DNA of 64,000 bases from an uncultured Alphaproteobacteria bacterium (GTDB lineage: Bacteria > Pseudomonadota > Alphaproteobacteria > Micavibrionales > Micavibrionaceae). Under the pieces are notes generated by a model that was not told the DNA's origin, searched no databases, and worked only from the letters and a program-made list of their open reading frames with translations. Shown one piece after another: positions 1 to 9,010 of this stretch (its first letter is position 1; each line of letters begins with the position of its first letter). The stretch spans positions 1 through 64,000 of the forward strand of contig CALDTV010000010.1 of the NCBI GenBank assembly GCA_937923625.1, given 5' to 3'. The translations under genes and the position numbers were made by a program.

Positions 1-1
1 A

Positions 2-340
2 TTATTAGCGGCAATAATAAATCATCCCACGATTTTTGATGTTTTTGAAGAGGAAATCGGACTTTTAGGCATAAAACAGCCACGAATTGATGCTTTGAGG
101 CAGAAAATTATTGAATTAATTAGTGAAAATCCTAATTTTACGGCTGAAAATATGGTTTTAGAGCTTAAAAACTCTGGTTTTTCTAGCGAATTGCGGGTTG
201 TTTTGTCAGATGAGCTATATGCTTTAGCGCGTTTTGCCCGTCCGCAGGCCGAATATGAGGATGTTTGCGAAGGCTGGCGCGGGCTTTATGATGCTATTCA
301 GCAAAGGCGTGGATCGCAAGAAAACAAACGCCAAAACTAA
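2..340 (+). CDS. dnaG: DNA primase DnaG, C-terminal end (partial)
   Basis: The frame is open from the left edge of the window to a TAA at 338-340, so only the last 112 codons of a longer gene are present. The visible part is helical and charged, with a motif like INHPTIFDVFEEE followed by LRQKIIEL, which fits the C-terminal DnaB-interacting region of bacterial primase. Primase makes RNA primers for the replisome. The identification rests mainly on this fit and on position: dnaG directly precedes rpoD in the macromolecular-synthesis operon of many alphaproteobacteria. The catalytic TOPRIM part lies outside the window. Confidence 0.72.
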   Translation, partial: LLAAIINHPTIFDVFEEEIGLLGIKQPRIDALRQKIIELISENPNFTAENMVLELKNSGFSSELRVVLSDELYALARFARPQAEYEDVCEGWRGLYDAIQQRRGSQENKRQN

Positions 341-499
341 TGTGGTCGCGGAAGTGACCAGAAATCCCTTGAAAACGTTTTTTGCTTATATATAAAGGCG
401 TTATACGAAGAACAGCGAATCATATATAAATAAACGCTTATTAAAGGTTGTCGCATAAGATAGCTGTATTTTGATAAGAGTCTAATAGCGGTAAAGATT

Positions 500-2848
500 T
501 TGGCGACAAAAAAAACGACAACAAAAAAAGCAGGTAAAAAAGCAGCTGCCAAAAAGGCGGCGAAGAAGCTTGCGCCTTCAAAAAAAGATATAGTGAAGAA
601 AACAGCCAAAAAAACGGTGAAAAAAACGGTTAAAAAAACCAGTTCCAAAAAGGGGGCGACTCCTGTAAATAAAGCCAGCACTTCTAAAAAATCTGCGGTT
701 AAGACAAAAAAGACGGCCAAGAACATATCTAAGAAAACGCCGACTAAAAAGAAAATAGAATCAACAACTAAAGCGAATAGTAACAACGTGACCCAAGCTG
801 TAAAAAACGACGCATCGAAACAAAAACCTAAAGCGGCTGCTGTCAAAACGGCCGCCAAAAAGGCGGCGAAGAAAGCGTCGAAAAAATCTTCTAAAAAAGA
901 TGTTGTTCCTGAGAATAATTCTGAAGAAGATGTAACCGCAGCGCCAAAGCGCACGGTTAAAGGCACGCTTGCGCAAATTGTTAAAAAGTTGGTTAAGCAA
1001 GGTAAAGAAAAAGGTTATGTGACCTATGACCAACTAAATAAAGCTTTGCCTGCCGAAGAATTCACGTCGGAACAAATTGAAGATGCTATGTCGACTTTGT
1101 CAGATGTTGGTATCCAGATGACGGAGGGCGATGACTCCGATGAAGAGGAAGAGAATTCCTATGATGCAGGTGGTAACATCAGCTCTGATGATACGGGGCG
1201 GACGGATGATCCTGTTCGTATGTATCTTCGTGAAATGGGTACAGTTGAATTGCTGTCCCGTGAAGGTGAGATTGCGATTGCCAAGCGTATTGAAGCGGGG
1301 CGCGAGATGATGATTGGCGGGATTTGTGAAAGCCCGCTTGCGATTGAATCGTTGATTGCATGGTATGAAGCTTTGCAAAAAGGGGACATCTTATTGCGTG
1401 AGGTGATTGACCTTGATGCGACCTATAGTGACGGGCCAGAAGAAGATCATTCCGTCAAGCCAAAGCCACCATCGACTCCCCAAAAGAAAATGGAAGAGAT
1501 CAAAGAAAAGGCCGCGAAGAAAGAAGAAGAAGCCAAGAACGAAGATGGCACGGACGATTCTAACGAGGAAGAGGCAGAAGAGAATGTTTCTCTGGCGGCG
1601 ATGGAAGAAGAGCTGAAGCCAAAAGTTTTTGAAGTTTTTAATAAGATTAAAAAGACTTATAAGAAAATTCAGACCCTGCAAAAAGATCGTTTTGAAGCAA
1701 TTCAGGCGGGTAATGAGCCAGCGGATGCCATTAACAAAAAATACAATAAGCTAAAAACCGAAATGGTAAAATTGATGGGGGAAGTGACCCTTCACAACGC
1801 CCGTATTGAGCAGTTGGTTGAAGCTTTATATAAGATCAATCGTGAATTGGTGATGATGGAAGGTAAGCTCCTTCGTATGGCGGTTGATGCCAAAGTGAAG
1901 CGCGAAAGCTTCCTTGATAATTATTACGGTTCAGAACAAGATCCCGCTTGGTTGGACCGCGTGCGTAAGATTGATGCAAAATGGGAAAAATTTGCAGAGA
2001 AAAACGAGAGTAAAATTATTACTATTCGTGAGCAAATCACATTGGTGACTGAAGATGCGGCCTTGCCGATTAAAGAATTCCGCCGTGTTGTATCTACGGT
2101 GCAACGTGGTGAAAAAGAAGCGGCGCGCGCGAAAAAAGAAATGGTTGAAGCAAACTTACGTTTGGTTATCTCCATTGCAAAAAAATATACAAATCGTGGT
2201 TTGCAATTCCTTGATTTGATTCAAGAAGGAAATATCGGCTTGATGAAAGCGGTTGATAAATTTGAATATCGCCGTGGGTATAAATTTTCCACCTATGCAA
2301 CGTGGTGGATTAGACAAGCCATTACGCGCTCCATCGCGGACCAAGCGCGGACAATTCGTATTCCTGTTCACATGATTGAAACGATCAACAAGTTGGTGCG
2401 AACATCACGCCAAATGATGCACGAAATTGGCCGCGAGCCAACGCCAGAAGAATTAGCGGAGCGTTTACACATGCCGCTTGATAAGGTGCGTAAAGTCCTA
2501 AAAATTGCGAAAGAGCCAGTCTCTCTTGAAACACCAATCGGCGATGAAGAAGATTCATCACTTGGTGATTTCATTGAAGATACCAATGCGATTTTACCCG
2601 TTGAAAGTGCAATCCATTCAAACCTGCGTGAAACAACAACCCGTGTGTTGGCGTCATTGACGCCGCGTGAAGAGCGCGTTTTGCGGATGCGTTTTGGTAT
2701 CGGGATGAACACAGATCACACTTTGGAAGAGGTTGGGCAACAATTTAACGTGACGCGTGAGCGTATCCGTCAGATTGAAGCGAAGGCGCTCCGTAAGTTG
2801 AAGCACCCTAGCCGTTCTAGAAAACTTCGTAGTTTCCTCGATACTTAA
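500..2848 (+). CDS. rpoD: RNA polymerase primary sigma factor RpoD (sigma-70) with long basic N-terminal tail
   Basis: This is the housekeeping sigma factor that directs RNA polymerase to -10/-35 promoters. Residues 1 to about 150 are almost only Lys, Ala, Ser and Thr ([15 protein letters not shown]-type repeats, like histone H1 or AlgP tails). Region 1.1 follows at about 155-205, region 1.2 ([20 protein letters not shown]) near 235, and an acidic non-conserved insert at about 310-370. Region 2 follows ([22 protein letters not shown], with [14 protein letters not shown]), then region 3, and region 4 ends in [19 protein letters not shown]. At 782 residues it is longer than the usual 600-700. 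The start is a TTG with only a weak upstream purine stretch; no ATG occurs in frame before region 1.1, so the tail depends on this TTG or another non-ATG start. It is probably co-transcribed with dnaG. Confidence 0.97.
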   Translation: MATKKTTTKKAGKKAAAKKAAKKLAPSKKDIVKKTAKKTVKKTVKKTSSKKGATPVNKASTSKKSAVKTKKTAKNISKKTPTKKKIESTTKANSNNVTQAVKNDASKQKPKAAAVKTAAKKAAKKASKKSSKKDVVPENNSEEDVTAAPKRTVKGTLAQIVKKLVKQGKEKGYVTYDQLNKALPAEEFTSEQIEDAMSTLSDVGIQMTEGDDSDEEEENSYDAGGNISSDDTGRTDDPVRMYLREMGTVELLSREGEIAIAKRIEAGREMMIGGICESPLAIESLIAWYEALQKGDILLREVIDLDATYSDGPEEDHSVKPKPPSTPQKKMEEIKEKAAKKEEEAKNEDGTDDSNEEEAEENVSLAAMEEELKPKVFEVFNKIKKTYKKIQTLQKDRFEAIQAGNEPADAINKKYNKLKTEMVKLMGEVTLHNARIEQLVEALYKINRELVMMEGKLLRMAVDAKVKRESFLDNYYGSEQDPAWLDRVRKIDAKWEKFAEKNESKIITIREQITLVTEDAALPIKEFRRVVSTVQRGEKEAARAKKEMVEANLRLVISIAKKYTNRGLQFLDLIQEGNIGLMKAVDKFEYRRGYKFSTYATWWIRQAITRSIADQARTIRIPVHMIETINKLVRTSRQMMHEIGREPTPEELAERLHMPLDKVRKVLKIAKEPVSLETPIGDEEDSSLGDFIEDTNAILPVESAIHSNLRETTTRVLASLTPREERVLRMRFGIGMNTDHTLEEVGQQFNVTRERIRQIEAKALRKLKHPSRSRKLRSFLDT

Positions 2849-2862
2849 ATCCGGGGCAAACA

Positions 2863-4074
2863 ATGACTGCTTTGTCAGAGCCGATACAAAAAACATTAAT
2901 TTTTTGCGCGTTTTTACCGCTTTGCCTTGCGCCATTTCTATCCGTTGAATTTCCAAGAATATTGGCGTTTTTGCCATTGATGACAATTTTCTTTTGTTTG
3001 CCGTTAAACGGTGCAGAAATTAAAAATAGTCTTAAAGCGTTTAAATATATGTTTGGCTTTTTCGCTTTTTTGCTGGCCGCCATATTTGTGCATAATTATT
3101 TTGTTGCTGATTTTAACGAGGCAAAAGATCGTCTTTGTAAAATATGGATGATCTTTGCAGGGGGGGGGCTATTCCTAAGTTGCCTCTGGTCGATAAGGGC
3201 GCCACCGCTTAATAAATTTTTAAAAGCGACGCTTATTAGTTGTTCGCTGGGGGCGCTTCTTCTTGTGTTTGAGCTTAAATTTGATGGTATGATTTATCGC
3301 CTTGTGCGGGATATACCTGCAGACGAAGTTTTTTCTACATCTGTTTATAATCGCGGCGCTCTCACAATCGCTTTATTATTTTTGACTGTATTTTTATTGA
3401 GTAAAACAAAAAAACAGCTGTTTTTTTTAGTGGCCTGCGTTCCTGTCATCATGATGCTTTTTATGGTGCAAAGCCAATCCGCTCAGTTAGTTTTTGTGTT
3501 TGGCTTGCTGTTTTATTTTTTGTTTCCAGCATCCTCTAAAGTATTTTGGGGATTGTTATGGATGGGCGTGGTTGTGGTTATGCTGTCTAAACCGTTTATG
3601 GTGTCATATTTGTATGACAATTTACCTAGCTTTGTTGATGAGATGCATTTTTTCAAACATAGCTATGTTGGTGCGCGTTTTGAAGTATGGGATTATATCA
3701 GCCAGAAAGTTTTTGAAGCGCCAGTCTGGGGACACGGCATAGAATTCACAAGGACTTATGATGAATTTGAAACGCAAGGGCGTTATTCGAATGTGACAAG
3801 TGTTTTGCACCCCCATAGCTTTATTATGCAGCTATGGATTGAATTTGGTGCTGTTGGTATTTTACTAGCGATTGGCGTATTTACCGCCATTTTATCCTTT
3901 ATCTATAGACGCCTTGAGGGCGACCAACAACGCGCTGCCGTGGCGATGTTTTTAAGTTTTCTTGTGGTAAGTGGCTTTTCTTATGGTATGTGGCAAAGCT
4001 GGTGGCTGGGGCTGGCATTTATAATTACAGGCTGGTTTGTTTTGGTGGTAAGAAACACAGAAAAAGCAGATTAG
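2863..4074 (+). CDS. O-antigen ligase / polymerase family membrane protein (WaaL/Wzy-like)
   Basis: A 403-residue polytopic inner-membrane protein with about ten to twelve hydrophobic segments. A long periplasmic loop around residues 240-320 carries the VGARFEVWDYISQKVFEAP block and then HPHSFIMQLWIEFGAVGIL. The His-rich motif followed by a W-x-E-x-G segment is typical of the O-antigen ligase superfamily, which transfers undecaprenyl-linked glycans to lipid A core or polymerises them. It begins 14 bases after rpoD and is probably read through from it. WaaL, Wzy and protein O-oligosaccharyltransferases share this architecture and cannot be separated here. Confidence 0.75.
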   Translation: MTALSEPIQKTLIFCAFLPLCLAPFLSVEFPRILAFLPLMTIFFCLPLNGAEIKNSLKAFKYMFGFFAFLLAAIFVHNYFVADFNEAKDRLCKIWMIFAGGGLFLSCLWSIRAPPLNKFLKATLISCSLGALLLVFELKFDGMIYRLVRDIPADEVFSTSVYNRGALTIALLFLTVFLLSKTKKQLFFLVACVPVIMMLFMVQSQSAQLVFVFGLLFYFLFPASSKVFWGLLWMGVVVVMLSKPFMVSYLYDNLPSFVDEMHFFKHSYVGARFEVWDYISQKVFEAPVWGHGIEFTRTYDEFETQGRYSNVTSVLHPHSFIMQLWIEFGAVGILLAIGVFTAILSFIYRRLEGDQQRAAVAMFLSFLVVSGFSYGMWQSWWLGLAFIITGWFVLVVRNTEKAD

Positions 4075-4127
4075 TCTTTGAATTTAATAGACTTTTGATC
4101 TGTTTTTTGGCATTTAAGTAAGGGTGT

Positions 4128-4204
4128 GGGCCTGTAGCTCAGCTGGTTAGAGCAGACCGCTCATAACGGTCTGGCCGGGGGTTCAAGTCCCTCCGGGCCC
4201 ACCA
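4128..4204 (+). tRNA. tRNA with CAU anticodon, probably tRNA-Ile2 (lysidine type)
   Basis: A complete 77-nt cloverleaf with an encoded CCA at 4202-4204. The acceptor stem GGGCCTG pairs with CGGGCCC with one G-T pair, the D arm is GCTC/GAGC, the anticodon arm is GACCG-CTCATAA-CGGTC, and the T arm is GGGGG-TTCAAGT-CCCTC. The anticodon CAT is at 4162-4164. CAU tRNAs can be initiator Met, elongator Met or Ile2. The C29-G41 pair and the overall similarity to proteobacterial Ile2 favour the isoleucine form, read after TilS converts C34 to lysidine. Elongator Met is not excluded. Confidence 0.93.
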
Positions 4205-4217
4205 CCATTTATATTTT

Positions 4218-4685
4218 CTAATATCTATATCTACCATAAGGATCGCGCCAGTAATAACGGGAGCGGTCAAGCCTGTCCCATCTTGACCATCTGTTCGCAT
4301 CTTCGATGGCGTTGGCGTTATCTTGTTGGGCTTTGATTGATAAGATGGCTTTACAATCAATGTTTCTATTTTTGATCTCAGCATCAAATGCCTGTACGGC
4401 AGATTTCACCTTTTCGTGCATCCAGCTGTTACAAAGTTCTACATGGGAGAGCTTTTGTGATGCTTGGGTATATTTATTATATATTTCTTGATGGCAATTG
4501 AGGCCGCGGCGCTGGACTTCTGCGCTGACGGCGGGGAGGCTGAATCTTGCATCATCAAGGCATAAAGAAACAGGGCTGGTTTCTTGCAACTGCGCGGGGG
4601 TCATGTTCAATGTGATGGGTTTTTTATGGGATGCGCCGCAAGCGCTGACAAATAACAATAGGGGTAAAATTAAAATTTTTCTCAT
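4218..4685 (-). CDS. Small lipoprotein of unknown function
   Basis: Starts at the ATG at 4685, preceded by AAGAGAT, giving MRKILILPLLLFVSACGAS: a short signal peptide with lipobox VSAC, so the mature protein should be lipid-anchored. An upstream ATG at 4715 in the same frame would give an unlikely charged extension. The mature part is about 135 residues, mostly helical, with scattered Cys (SLCLDDARF, LNCHQEIY, ELCNSW, IDCKAI) that suggest disulfides in the periplasm. The C-terminus is rich in Arg, Trp and Tyr (DPYGRYRY). The family is not recognised. It is convergent with the CAU tRNA. Confidence 0.72.
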   Translation of the reverse strand: MRKILILPLLLFVSACGASHKKPITLNMTPAQLQETSPVSLCLDDARFSLPAVSAEVQRRGLNCHQEIYNKYTQASQKLSHVELCNSWMHEKVKSAVQAFDAEIKNRNIDCKAILSIKAQQDNANAIEDANRWSRWDRLDRSRYYWRDPYGRYRY

Positions 4686-4846
4686 TGTTTTATCTCTTTC
4701 TAAGTTATTGAACACGGTAATTACACTCTTCTTATACCAGAAAAGCTAGCTTAGGGACAAATTAAGGCCTAATCATGCCCTTTCTTGCGTTTCGACATGA
4801 ATCGCCTGATAAATCTATTTATAAGATAAAAGGTGAGTGGGGTTTC

Positions 4847-5395
4847 ATGTTTAAAAATGGATTTTTAGTTTTTGTGGTTTTGATAATGGCAGGATGTGCA
4901 ATGCAAGAGCCTGCTCCGCTTGTGACTGCCGCGCCGCATGATGTTCAATTGGGCGTGCCTAAAAATATACCGATCGCAGCAGTGGGCCCTGCTTTTTATA
5001 AAAGTTCTCAACATCAACAATGCGTGCCCTATGCGCGTGAAGTTTCGGGTATTCCAATTCGCGGCAATGCGCATACATGGTGGTATCAAGCCGAAAGCAA
5101 GGGGTATGATCGTGGGCGTGTCCCGTTAAAAGGGTCAGTTTTTGTTCTGGCGAAAACAAGTCGTTTAAAATATGGGCATTTATCAGTTGTGACGAACGTT
5201 GTTGATTCCCGTAAAATCGAAGTCGAGCACACCAATTGGGGGGGCACCATGGATGAGCGTTGCATTGTTTATAAACGTATGCCTGTGATTGATGTCTCAA
5301 AGAATAATGATTGGTCAAAAGTCCGCTTTTGGAATTATCCCTCTAAAAGCTATGGCAGTGTTTATAAAGTCTATGGCTTTATCTACCCAAAATAG
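4847..5395 (+). CDS. CHAP-domain lipoprotein (putative peptidoglycan amidase/endopeptidase)
   Basis: The ATG at 4847 follows AGGTGAGTGGGG and gives a lipoprotein signal ending LIMAGC; a longer frame from 4775 would bury this signal, so the shorter form is chosen. The mature part carries a compact cysteine/histidine peptidase-like fold: QCVPYARE with the presumed nucleophile Cys, GNAHTWWYQAE, a PLKGSVFVLA strand, and GHLSVV with the presumed His. That order (C, then W, then G-H-x-S) matches CHAP domains, which cut peptidoglycan amide bonds. About 182 residues with no separate wall-binding domain. The gene end overlaps the convergent PIN gene by 17 bases. Confidence 0.78.
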   Translation: MFKNGFLVFVVLIMAGCAMQEPAPLVTAAPHDVQLGVPKNIPIAAVGPAFYKSSQHQQCVPYAREVSGIPIRGNAHTWWYQAESKGYDRGRVPLKGSVFVLAKTSRLKYGHLSVVTNVVDSRKIEVEHTNWGGTMDERCIVYKRMPVIDVSKNNDWSKVRFWNYPSKSYGSVYKVYGFIYPK

Positions 5396-5909
5396 GGGCG
5401 GGGTCGGCTATTCTATTTCCCCTATGATCATAGAGAGCCGCATCTAAAACCCCGTCATGTCTCCAAGGGGAATAAAAGCGCAAATCCTTAACAGTTTCTT
5501 CGGCTTGAACGGCTGCGGCACTATACGGAATTCTGACATGTTCAGCATCTAAGCCTTCTTTTTCAAAATCTTTTGGATTGCGTGAGTAAACTTTACATTT
5601 ACGGACGATGGCCGCGGCATAAATAAAAGCATCCGCTATGCCTATTTTTGTATCAATTCTTGCTTGCACGGCAATAAGCGCGGTAGTTTCATCTGTGTCA
5701 TCTATTTCAAGTGATGACTTGAGTAATTCTGCTACGATGTCTCTGGTTTTTTCGTCTTTATAGCCGACGAGAACTTCGGCAAATGTAATGCGGCTTATAA
5801 CACGGTTAGTATTTTGCCTGAATAATCGTATGGCGTGCGTGCTACCGCTTAACCAATCAATAATAATATTGGTGTCAAATACAGCAGTATTTTGGTTAGA
5901 TAGAGGCAT
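5379..5909 (-). CDS. PIN-domain protein (VapC-like ribonuclease)
   Basis: A 176-residue protein whose first about 120 residues form a PIN domain: D12 in FDTNIIIDWL, E45 in FAEVLVGY, D93 in IGIADAFIYAAA and D114 in NPKDFE. These four acidic residues sit where PIN nucleases bind Mg/Mn, so the enzyme is probably active. VapC toxins normally follow an antitoxin gene. Here the bases upstream belong to the divergent GST gene, and no small ORF precedes it, so the gene is solitary. A C-terminal extension of about 50 residues after the PIN core (FYSPWRHDGVLDAALYDHRG) is unusual for VapC. It could be a free-standing RNase rather than a toxin. Confidence 0.8.
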   Translation of the reverse strand: MPLSNQNTAVFDTNIIIDWLSGSTHAIRLFRQNTNRVISRITFAEVLVGYKDEKTRDIVAELLKSSLEIDDTDETTALIAVQARIDTKIGIADAFIYAAAIVRKCKVYSRNPKDFEKEGLDAEHVRIPYSAAAVQAEETVKDLRFYSPWRHDGVLDAALYDHRGNRIADPAPILGR

Positions 5910-5942
5910 AAAATTTTATACAAATAATTTTAGTTTATGTAA

Positions 5943-6569
5943 ATGAATAATTCTTGTCATCTTCTCTATAGTTACAGGCGATGCCCATATGCGATGCGGG
6001 CAAGGATGGCGTTGTTTGCTGCGAGTATTCAATGTGACGTGTATGAAATAGATTTTAAGAATAAGCCCGCTAATATGTTGTTGGCATCGCCAAAGGGAAC
6101 AGTTCCTGTCTTGGTGATGCAAGATGGAGCGGTCATTGATGAAAGCCTTGATATTATGTTGTGGGCTTTAGCGCAGAATGATCCACAAAATTGGCTGGCG
6201 CATAAAGCAGAAGTGGCACAGCTGATTCAGCAAAATGATGGTGCGTTTAAAGCGGCGCTTGATCGATATAAATACCCTAACCGTTTTCCCGATGAAGATT
6301 GTTCTAATGCGCGACAAGACGGAGGTGCGTTTTTACAAGAGTTGGAAGAGCGTTTGGCGCGCCATGAAAATATTTTTGGTAAGGCCGTGACAATGGCGGA
6401 TATCGCAATATTTCCGTTTGTCCGCCAATTTGCCAATGTTGATCGTGCGTGGTTTGACGCGCTTAAGCTTCCGTACCTACAAAAATGGCTTGCGACACAT
6501 CTGGAAAGTGATCTGTTTCTTGCTGTCATGAAAAAACAAAAAGGGAATCCGTCTCCGCTTATTTTGTAA
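5943..6569 (+). CDS. Glutathione S-transferase family protein
   Basis: 208 residues with a thioredoxin-fold N-terminal half (YSYRRCPYAMRARMAL, C14 in a CPYA motif; KGTVPVLVMQDG with the cis-Pro; DESLDIMLW where the glutathione gamma-Glu contact Glu-Ser is expected). A helical C-terminal half includes AVTMADIAIFPFVRQF, the GST N-capping-box region. The Cys suggests an omega/beta-type or glutaredoxin-2-like enzyme using glutathione for thiol transfer rather than Ser/Tyr conjugation. A glutathione reductase gene lies elsewhere in this window. Divergent from the PIN gene; its end overlaps the convergent DUF6629-like gene by 11 bases. Confidence 0.87.
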   Translation: MNNSCHLLYSYRRCPYAMRARMALFAASIQCDVYEIDFKNKPANMLLASPKGTVPVLVMQDGAVIDESLDIMLWALAQNDPQNWLAHKAEVAQLIQQNDGAFKAALDRYKYPNRFPDEDCSNARQDGGAFLQELEERLARHENIFGKAVTMADIAIFPFVRQFANVDRAWFDALKLPYLQKWLATHLESDLFLAVMKKQKGNPSPLIL

Positions 6570-7221
6570 AACTGCTTGTGATATTTTTCGTGTCTTTTGA
6601 TTTATAGTAAAGACATAAAATGGCGCTGAAGAAAGCGGCAAAAAAGCACCAAACAGAAATATAATTTTCTTTAGCGATATAGCTGGTTAAAATAAATGTT
6701 GCTAAAATAATCAGGCCAAAAACCGAAAGCCATTTGTGCGAAGATAAAATTAAGGCGAGCGAGATCACGCTGAGATAAATATATTTCGTATATGGATAAA
6801 CACTAACTTCGTAAAAATTATACAATATATGGTGGTTTTGAATTTGCGGTATGATTGTTCCAGAAAAAATATTGATAAATAAATATACAGAAACCACGGC
6901 ACCGATAGATGTGATAAGCCATAAAATTTTGCGTCGCAAATTGTTTGTCTCCAGCATAAGTACCGTTGCGGGAACCCATATTGGCCATATAACATTGGCA
7001 ATAAAGATAAATCCGTCACTAAGGCAAGCAGGTGGCGTCCCTGAGAGTCGATCAGTTAAATGCAGCCAGATAAACCCTTCGAAAAACTGCTGAAGGGAAA
7101 AAAATATCGGCAGCATTGCAAGGGCATGTTCGCCCTTGGTAGATGATTTTTTAACACAATAGGCCCCGGCTGCTAAAAGCAAAGAAGCGGTCGCAAGGCT
7201 GGCGGTAGCTGAAAAACACAT
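6559..7221 (-). CDS. DUF6629-like integral membrane protein
   Basis: 220 residues with about seven hydrophobic segments. The N-terminus MCFSATASLATASLLLAAGA and the following FFSLQQFFEGFIWLHL motif are characteristic of a family of small seven-helix membrane proteins of unknown role (DUF6629 as I recall it). The LQQFFEGFIWL helix is the most conserved part of that family. No catalytic residues are evident. It is a single gene convergent with the GST gene. Confidence 0.7.
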   Translation of the reverse strand: MCFSATASLATASLLLAAGAYCVKKSSTKGEHALAMLPIFFSLQQFFEGFIWLHLTDRLSGTPPACLSDGFIFIANVIWPIWVPATVLMLETNNLRRKILWLITSIGAVVSVYLFINIFSGTIIPQIQNHHILYNFYEVSVYPYTKYIYLSVISLALILSSHKWLSVFGLIILATFILTSYIAKENYISVWCFFAAFFSAILCLYYKSKDTKNITSSFTK

Positions 7222-7248
7222 TGTTGTTTTACTTTTATTCTGTTCTCT

Positions 7249-8016
7249 CTAGCCGTTATTTTGCGCCCCAAAAACTTTCTTTAACAGTTCCGTTGTTTGG
7301 CGCACAGGGTCTTGGCGGATGGCGGCTTCTTGTTGTCCAAGGTAATGGAATATACCGTTAATCCCTTGATCTACGACATAGCCCGTTAAATCTGATTTGA
7401 CATCAGGCATGAAGGGGATAGCTTGGTATTTGCTCATGACGCTATCATAAGCTTGAATAACGCCTGCTTCTGAAATTGCGCTATTGATGAAAGGTTGCAT
7501 TTTTGCGGCTAAGGGCGCGGACATTTTGCTTTGGAAAAACTGTGTGGCAGAATTTTCGGGGCCTTTATATATGCTCATGACGTCATCAAAAGTCATTTCT
7601 GAAATGGCATTCACAAAAAGCTCTTTGGCGTGCGGGGTGGCAATTTCGGCGGCGCGGTTCAGGCGTGTTTCTAAGTCATCAAGAAGGAATGACGCGCCAA
7701 CTTTATCAAGGACGCCCTGTACCTGTGCCAATGAATTTGGCAGAGGGATCCGCACTTTAGGGTCGAGGTTAAAACCGTTTAAGGTACCCAGCTGGCCAAC
7801 AACTTCGCCCGTGCCGATGGTCAAGGCTTGTTTAAAGGCGGCAGCGATGTCTTGATTGGAAAGTAATGAGGATACACCGTTTTGATTATTCATGCCGCCA
7901 AGAATTGTGGCGCCCAAGGAAACCATATCTGCCGCGCTCATAGATTGGTTAGATGTTTGACAGCTGCTAAGTAGTAAGCAAGCGGCGGAAAGCGGAAGGA
8001 TAAGGTTTTTTTTCAT
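7249..8016 (-). CDS. DUF4197 family lipoprotein
   Basis: 255 residues beginning MKKNLILPLSAACLLLSSCQ, a lipoprotein signal with lipobox LSSC. The body matches DUF4197 as I know it: an early GLKxAL-like helix (IAAAFKQALTIGTGEVVGQL), the I-P-L-P motif (VRIPLPNSLAQVQGVL), LETRLNRAAE, the FDDVMSIYKGPENSATQFF block, and a C-terminal GIFHYLGQQEAAIRQDPVRQ. The family is periplasmic or outer-membrane anchored and of unknown function. It is monocistronic; its promoter must lie in the 8017-8286 intergenic region shared with rpsD. Confidence 0.87.
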   Translation of the reverse strand: MKKNLILPLSAACLLLSSCQTSNQSMSAADMVSLGATILGGMNNQNGVSSLLSNQDIAAAFKQALTIGTGEVVGQLGTLNGFNLDPKVRIPLPNSLAQVQGVLDKVGASFLLDDLETRLNRAAEIATPHAKELFVNAISEMTFDDVMSIYKGPENSATQFFQSKMSAPLAAKMQPFINSAISEAGVIQAYDSVMSKYQAIPFMPDVKSDLTGYVVDQGINGIFHYLGQQEAAIRQDPVRQTTELLKKVFGAQNNG

Positions 8017-8085
8017 GGTTCAGTGCCTCGGTTACGTTAAATTCGCGTTATTAAAGCAAATTTTTAGCTTAAGGGCGCGAATTTC

Positions 8086-8113
8086 TTGACAATTATCCCC
8101 AAAGCCTTATAAA
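8086..8113 (+). promoter_or_regulatory. Probable sigma-70 promoter for rpsD
   Basis: TTGACA at 8086-8091, a 16-base spacer and TATAAA at 8108-8113. This is the best -35/-10 pair in the intergenic region before rpsD and leaves a leader of about 165 bases, long enough to hold a translational control element, though no S4-binding fold could be recognised by eye. Confidence 0.6.
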
Positions 8114-8286
8114 TCCTCTCATTCCCAAGAAAAAGAGGCGACTCTTTGTTGATGGGTATCATTTGATACGCTTCAATCCAAACAGGAAATTGGGACAATT
8201 AAAAAACGCCATGCCCATATTCGGGAAAGCTGAGTGATAAAATAACACTGAGCGCGGCTTAAAAAGAAGCAGAAGGAACTGTAAAT

Positions 8287-8904
8287 ATGAGTGAAAAGAG
8301 ACCTAAGTCTAAATATAAAATTGATCGCCGCCTTGGGTGTAACCTTTGGGGTCGTGCAAAATCTCCGTTTAATATGCGTCAAACTGCACCAGGTATGCAT
8401 GGCGCGCGTCGTGCAAAGCCGACAGATTACGGAATCCAGCTATTTGCGAAGCAAAAGCTTAAAGGTCATTACGGTAATATTGGTGAACGTAAGTTCCGTC
8501 GTTATTATAAAGAAGCCAACCGCATGCGCGGCGATACAGGTCAAAACCTTATTGGATTACTAGAGCGCCGTTTGGATGCCGTTATTTACCGCGCAAAATT
8601 TGTCCCAACAGTTTTTGCAGCGCGTCAGTTTGTAAGCCATAAACACGTGACAGTTAACGGTCAAAAAGTGAATATCCCGTCATACCAAGTTAAAGATGGT
8701 GACGTCATTGTTGTGAAAGATTCTTCATTGAAAATGCCAATGGTTATTCAAGCAATAGAATCAGGTGAACGTGATGTGCCTGAATATATTGATGTAGACC
8801 ACAAAGCAGGAAAGGCAACTTTCCTTCGTGTGCCAGAATTAGCAGATGTCCCATTTGCAGTTGAAATGGAACCACATTTAATCGTCGAATTCTATTCACG
8901 TTAA
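8287..8904 (+). CDS. rpsD: 30S ribosomal protein S4 (RpsD)
   Basis: 205 residues, the usual length. S4 is a primary 16S rRNA binder that starts 30S assembly and can repress its own operon in many bacteria. The N-terminal domain has [19 protein letters not shown] and PGMHGARR. The S4 RNA-binding domain is at about 95-160 ([41 protein letters not shown]), and it ends in [14 protein letters not shown] lies upstream of the ATG. It stands alone between its own promoter and terminator rather than in the alpha operon. Confidence 0.98.
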   Translation: MSEKRPKSKYKIDRRLGCNLWGRAKSPFNMRQTAPGMHGARRAKPTDYGIQLFAKQKLKGHYGNIGERKFRRYYKEANRMRGDTGQNLIGLLERRLDAVIYRAKFVPTVFAARQFVSHKHVTVNGQKVNIPSYQVKDGDVIVVKDSSLKMPMVIQAIESGERDVPEYIDVDHKAGKATFLRVPELADVPFAVEMEPHLIVEFYSR

Positions 8905-8926
8905 TCTGGGATATAAAAGAATTTAT

Positions 8927-8957
8927 AAAAAGCCGCTTTATTTAAAGCGGCTTTTTT
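8927..8957 (+). terminator. Rho-independent terminator after rpsD
   Basis: A near-perfect hairpin: AAAAAGCCGCTTTA, a TT loop, then TAAAGCGGCTTTTTTT. The T-run follows the stem on the plus strand, and the A-run before it could also terminate minus-strand transcripts from the gene at 9011-9733. Confidence 0.9.
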
Positions 8958-9010
8958 TATGCTCTGATTTTAATTTCTTTAAATTGAAGAGCGACGTAAT
9001 TGCTAAATGC

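Noticed and set aside
337-966. Long minus-strand frame opposite the 5' part of rpoD
   Set aside because: Mirror of the Lys/Ala-rich codons of RpoD; its Phe/Leu/Ala-rich product is the expected antisense artefact.
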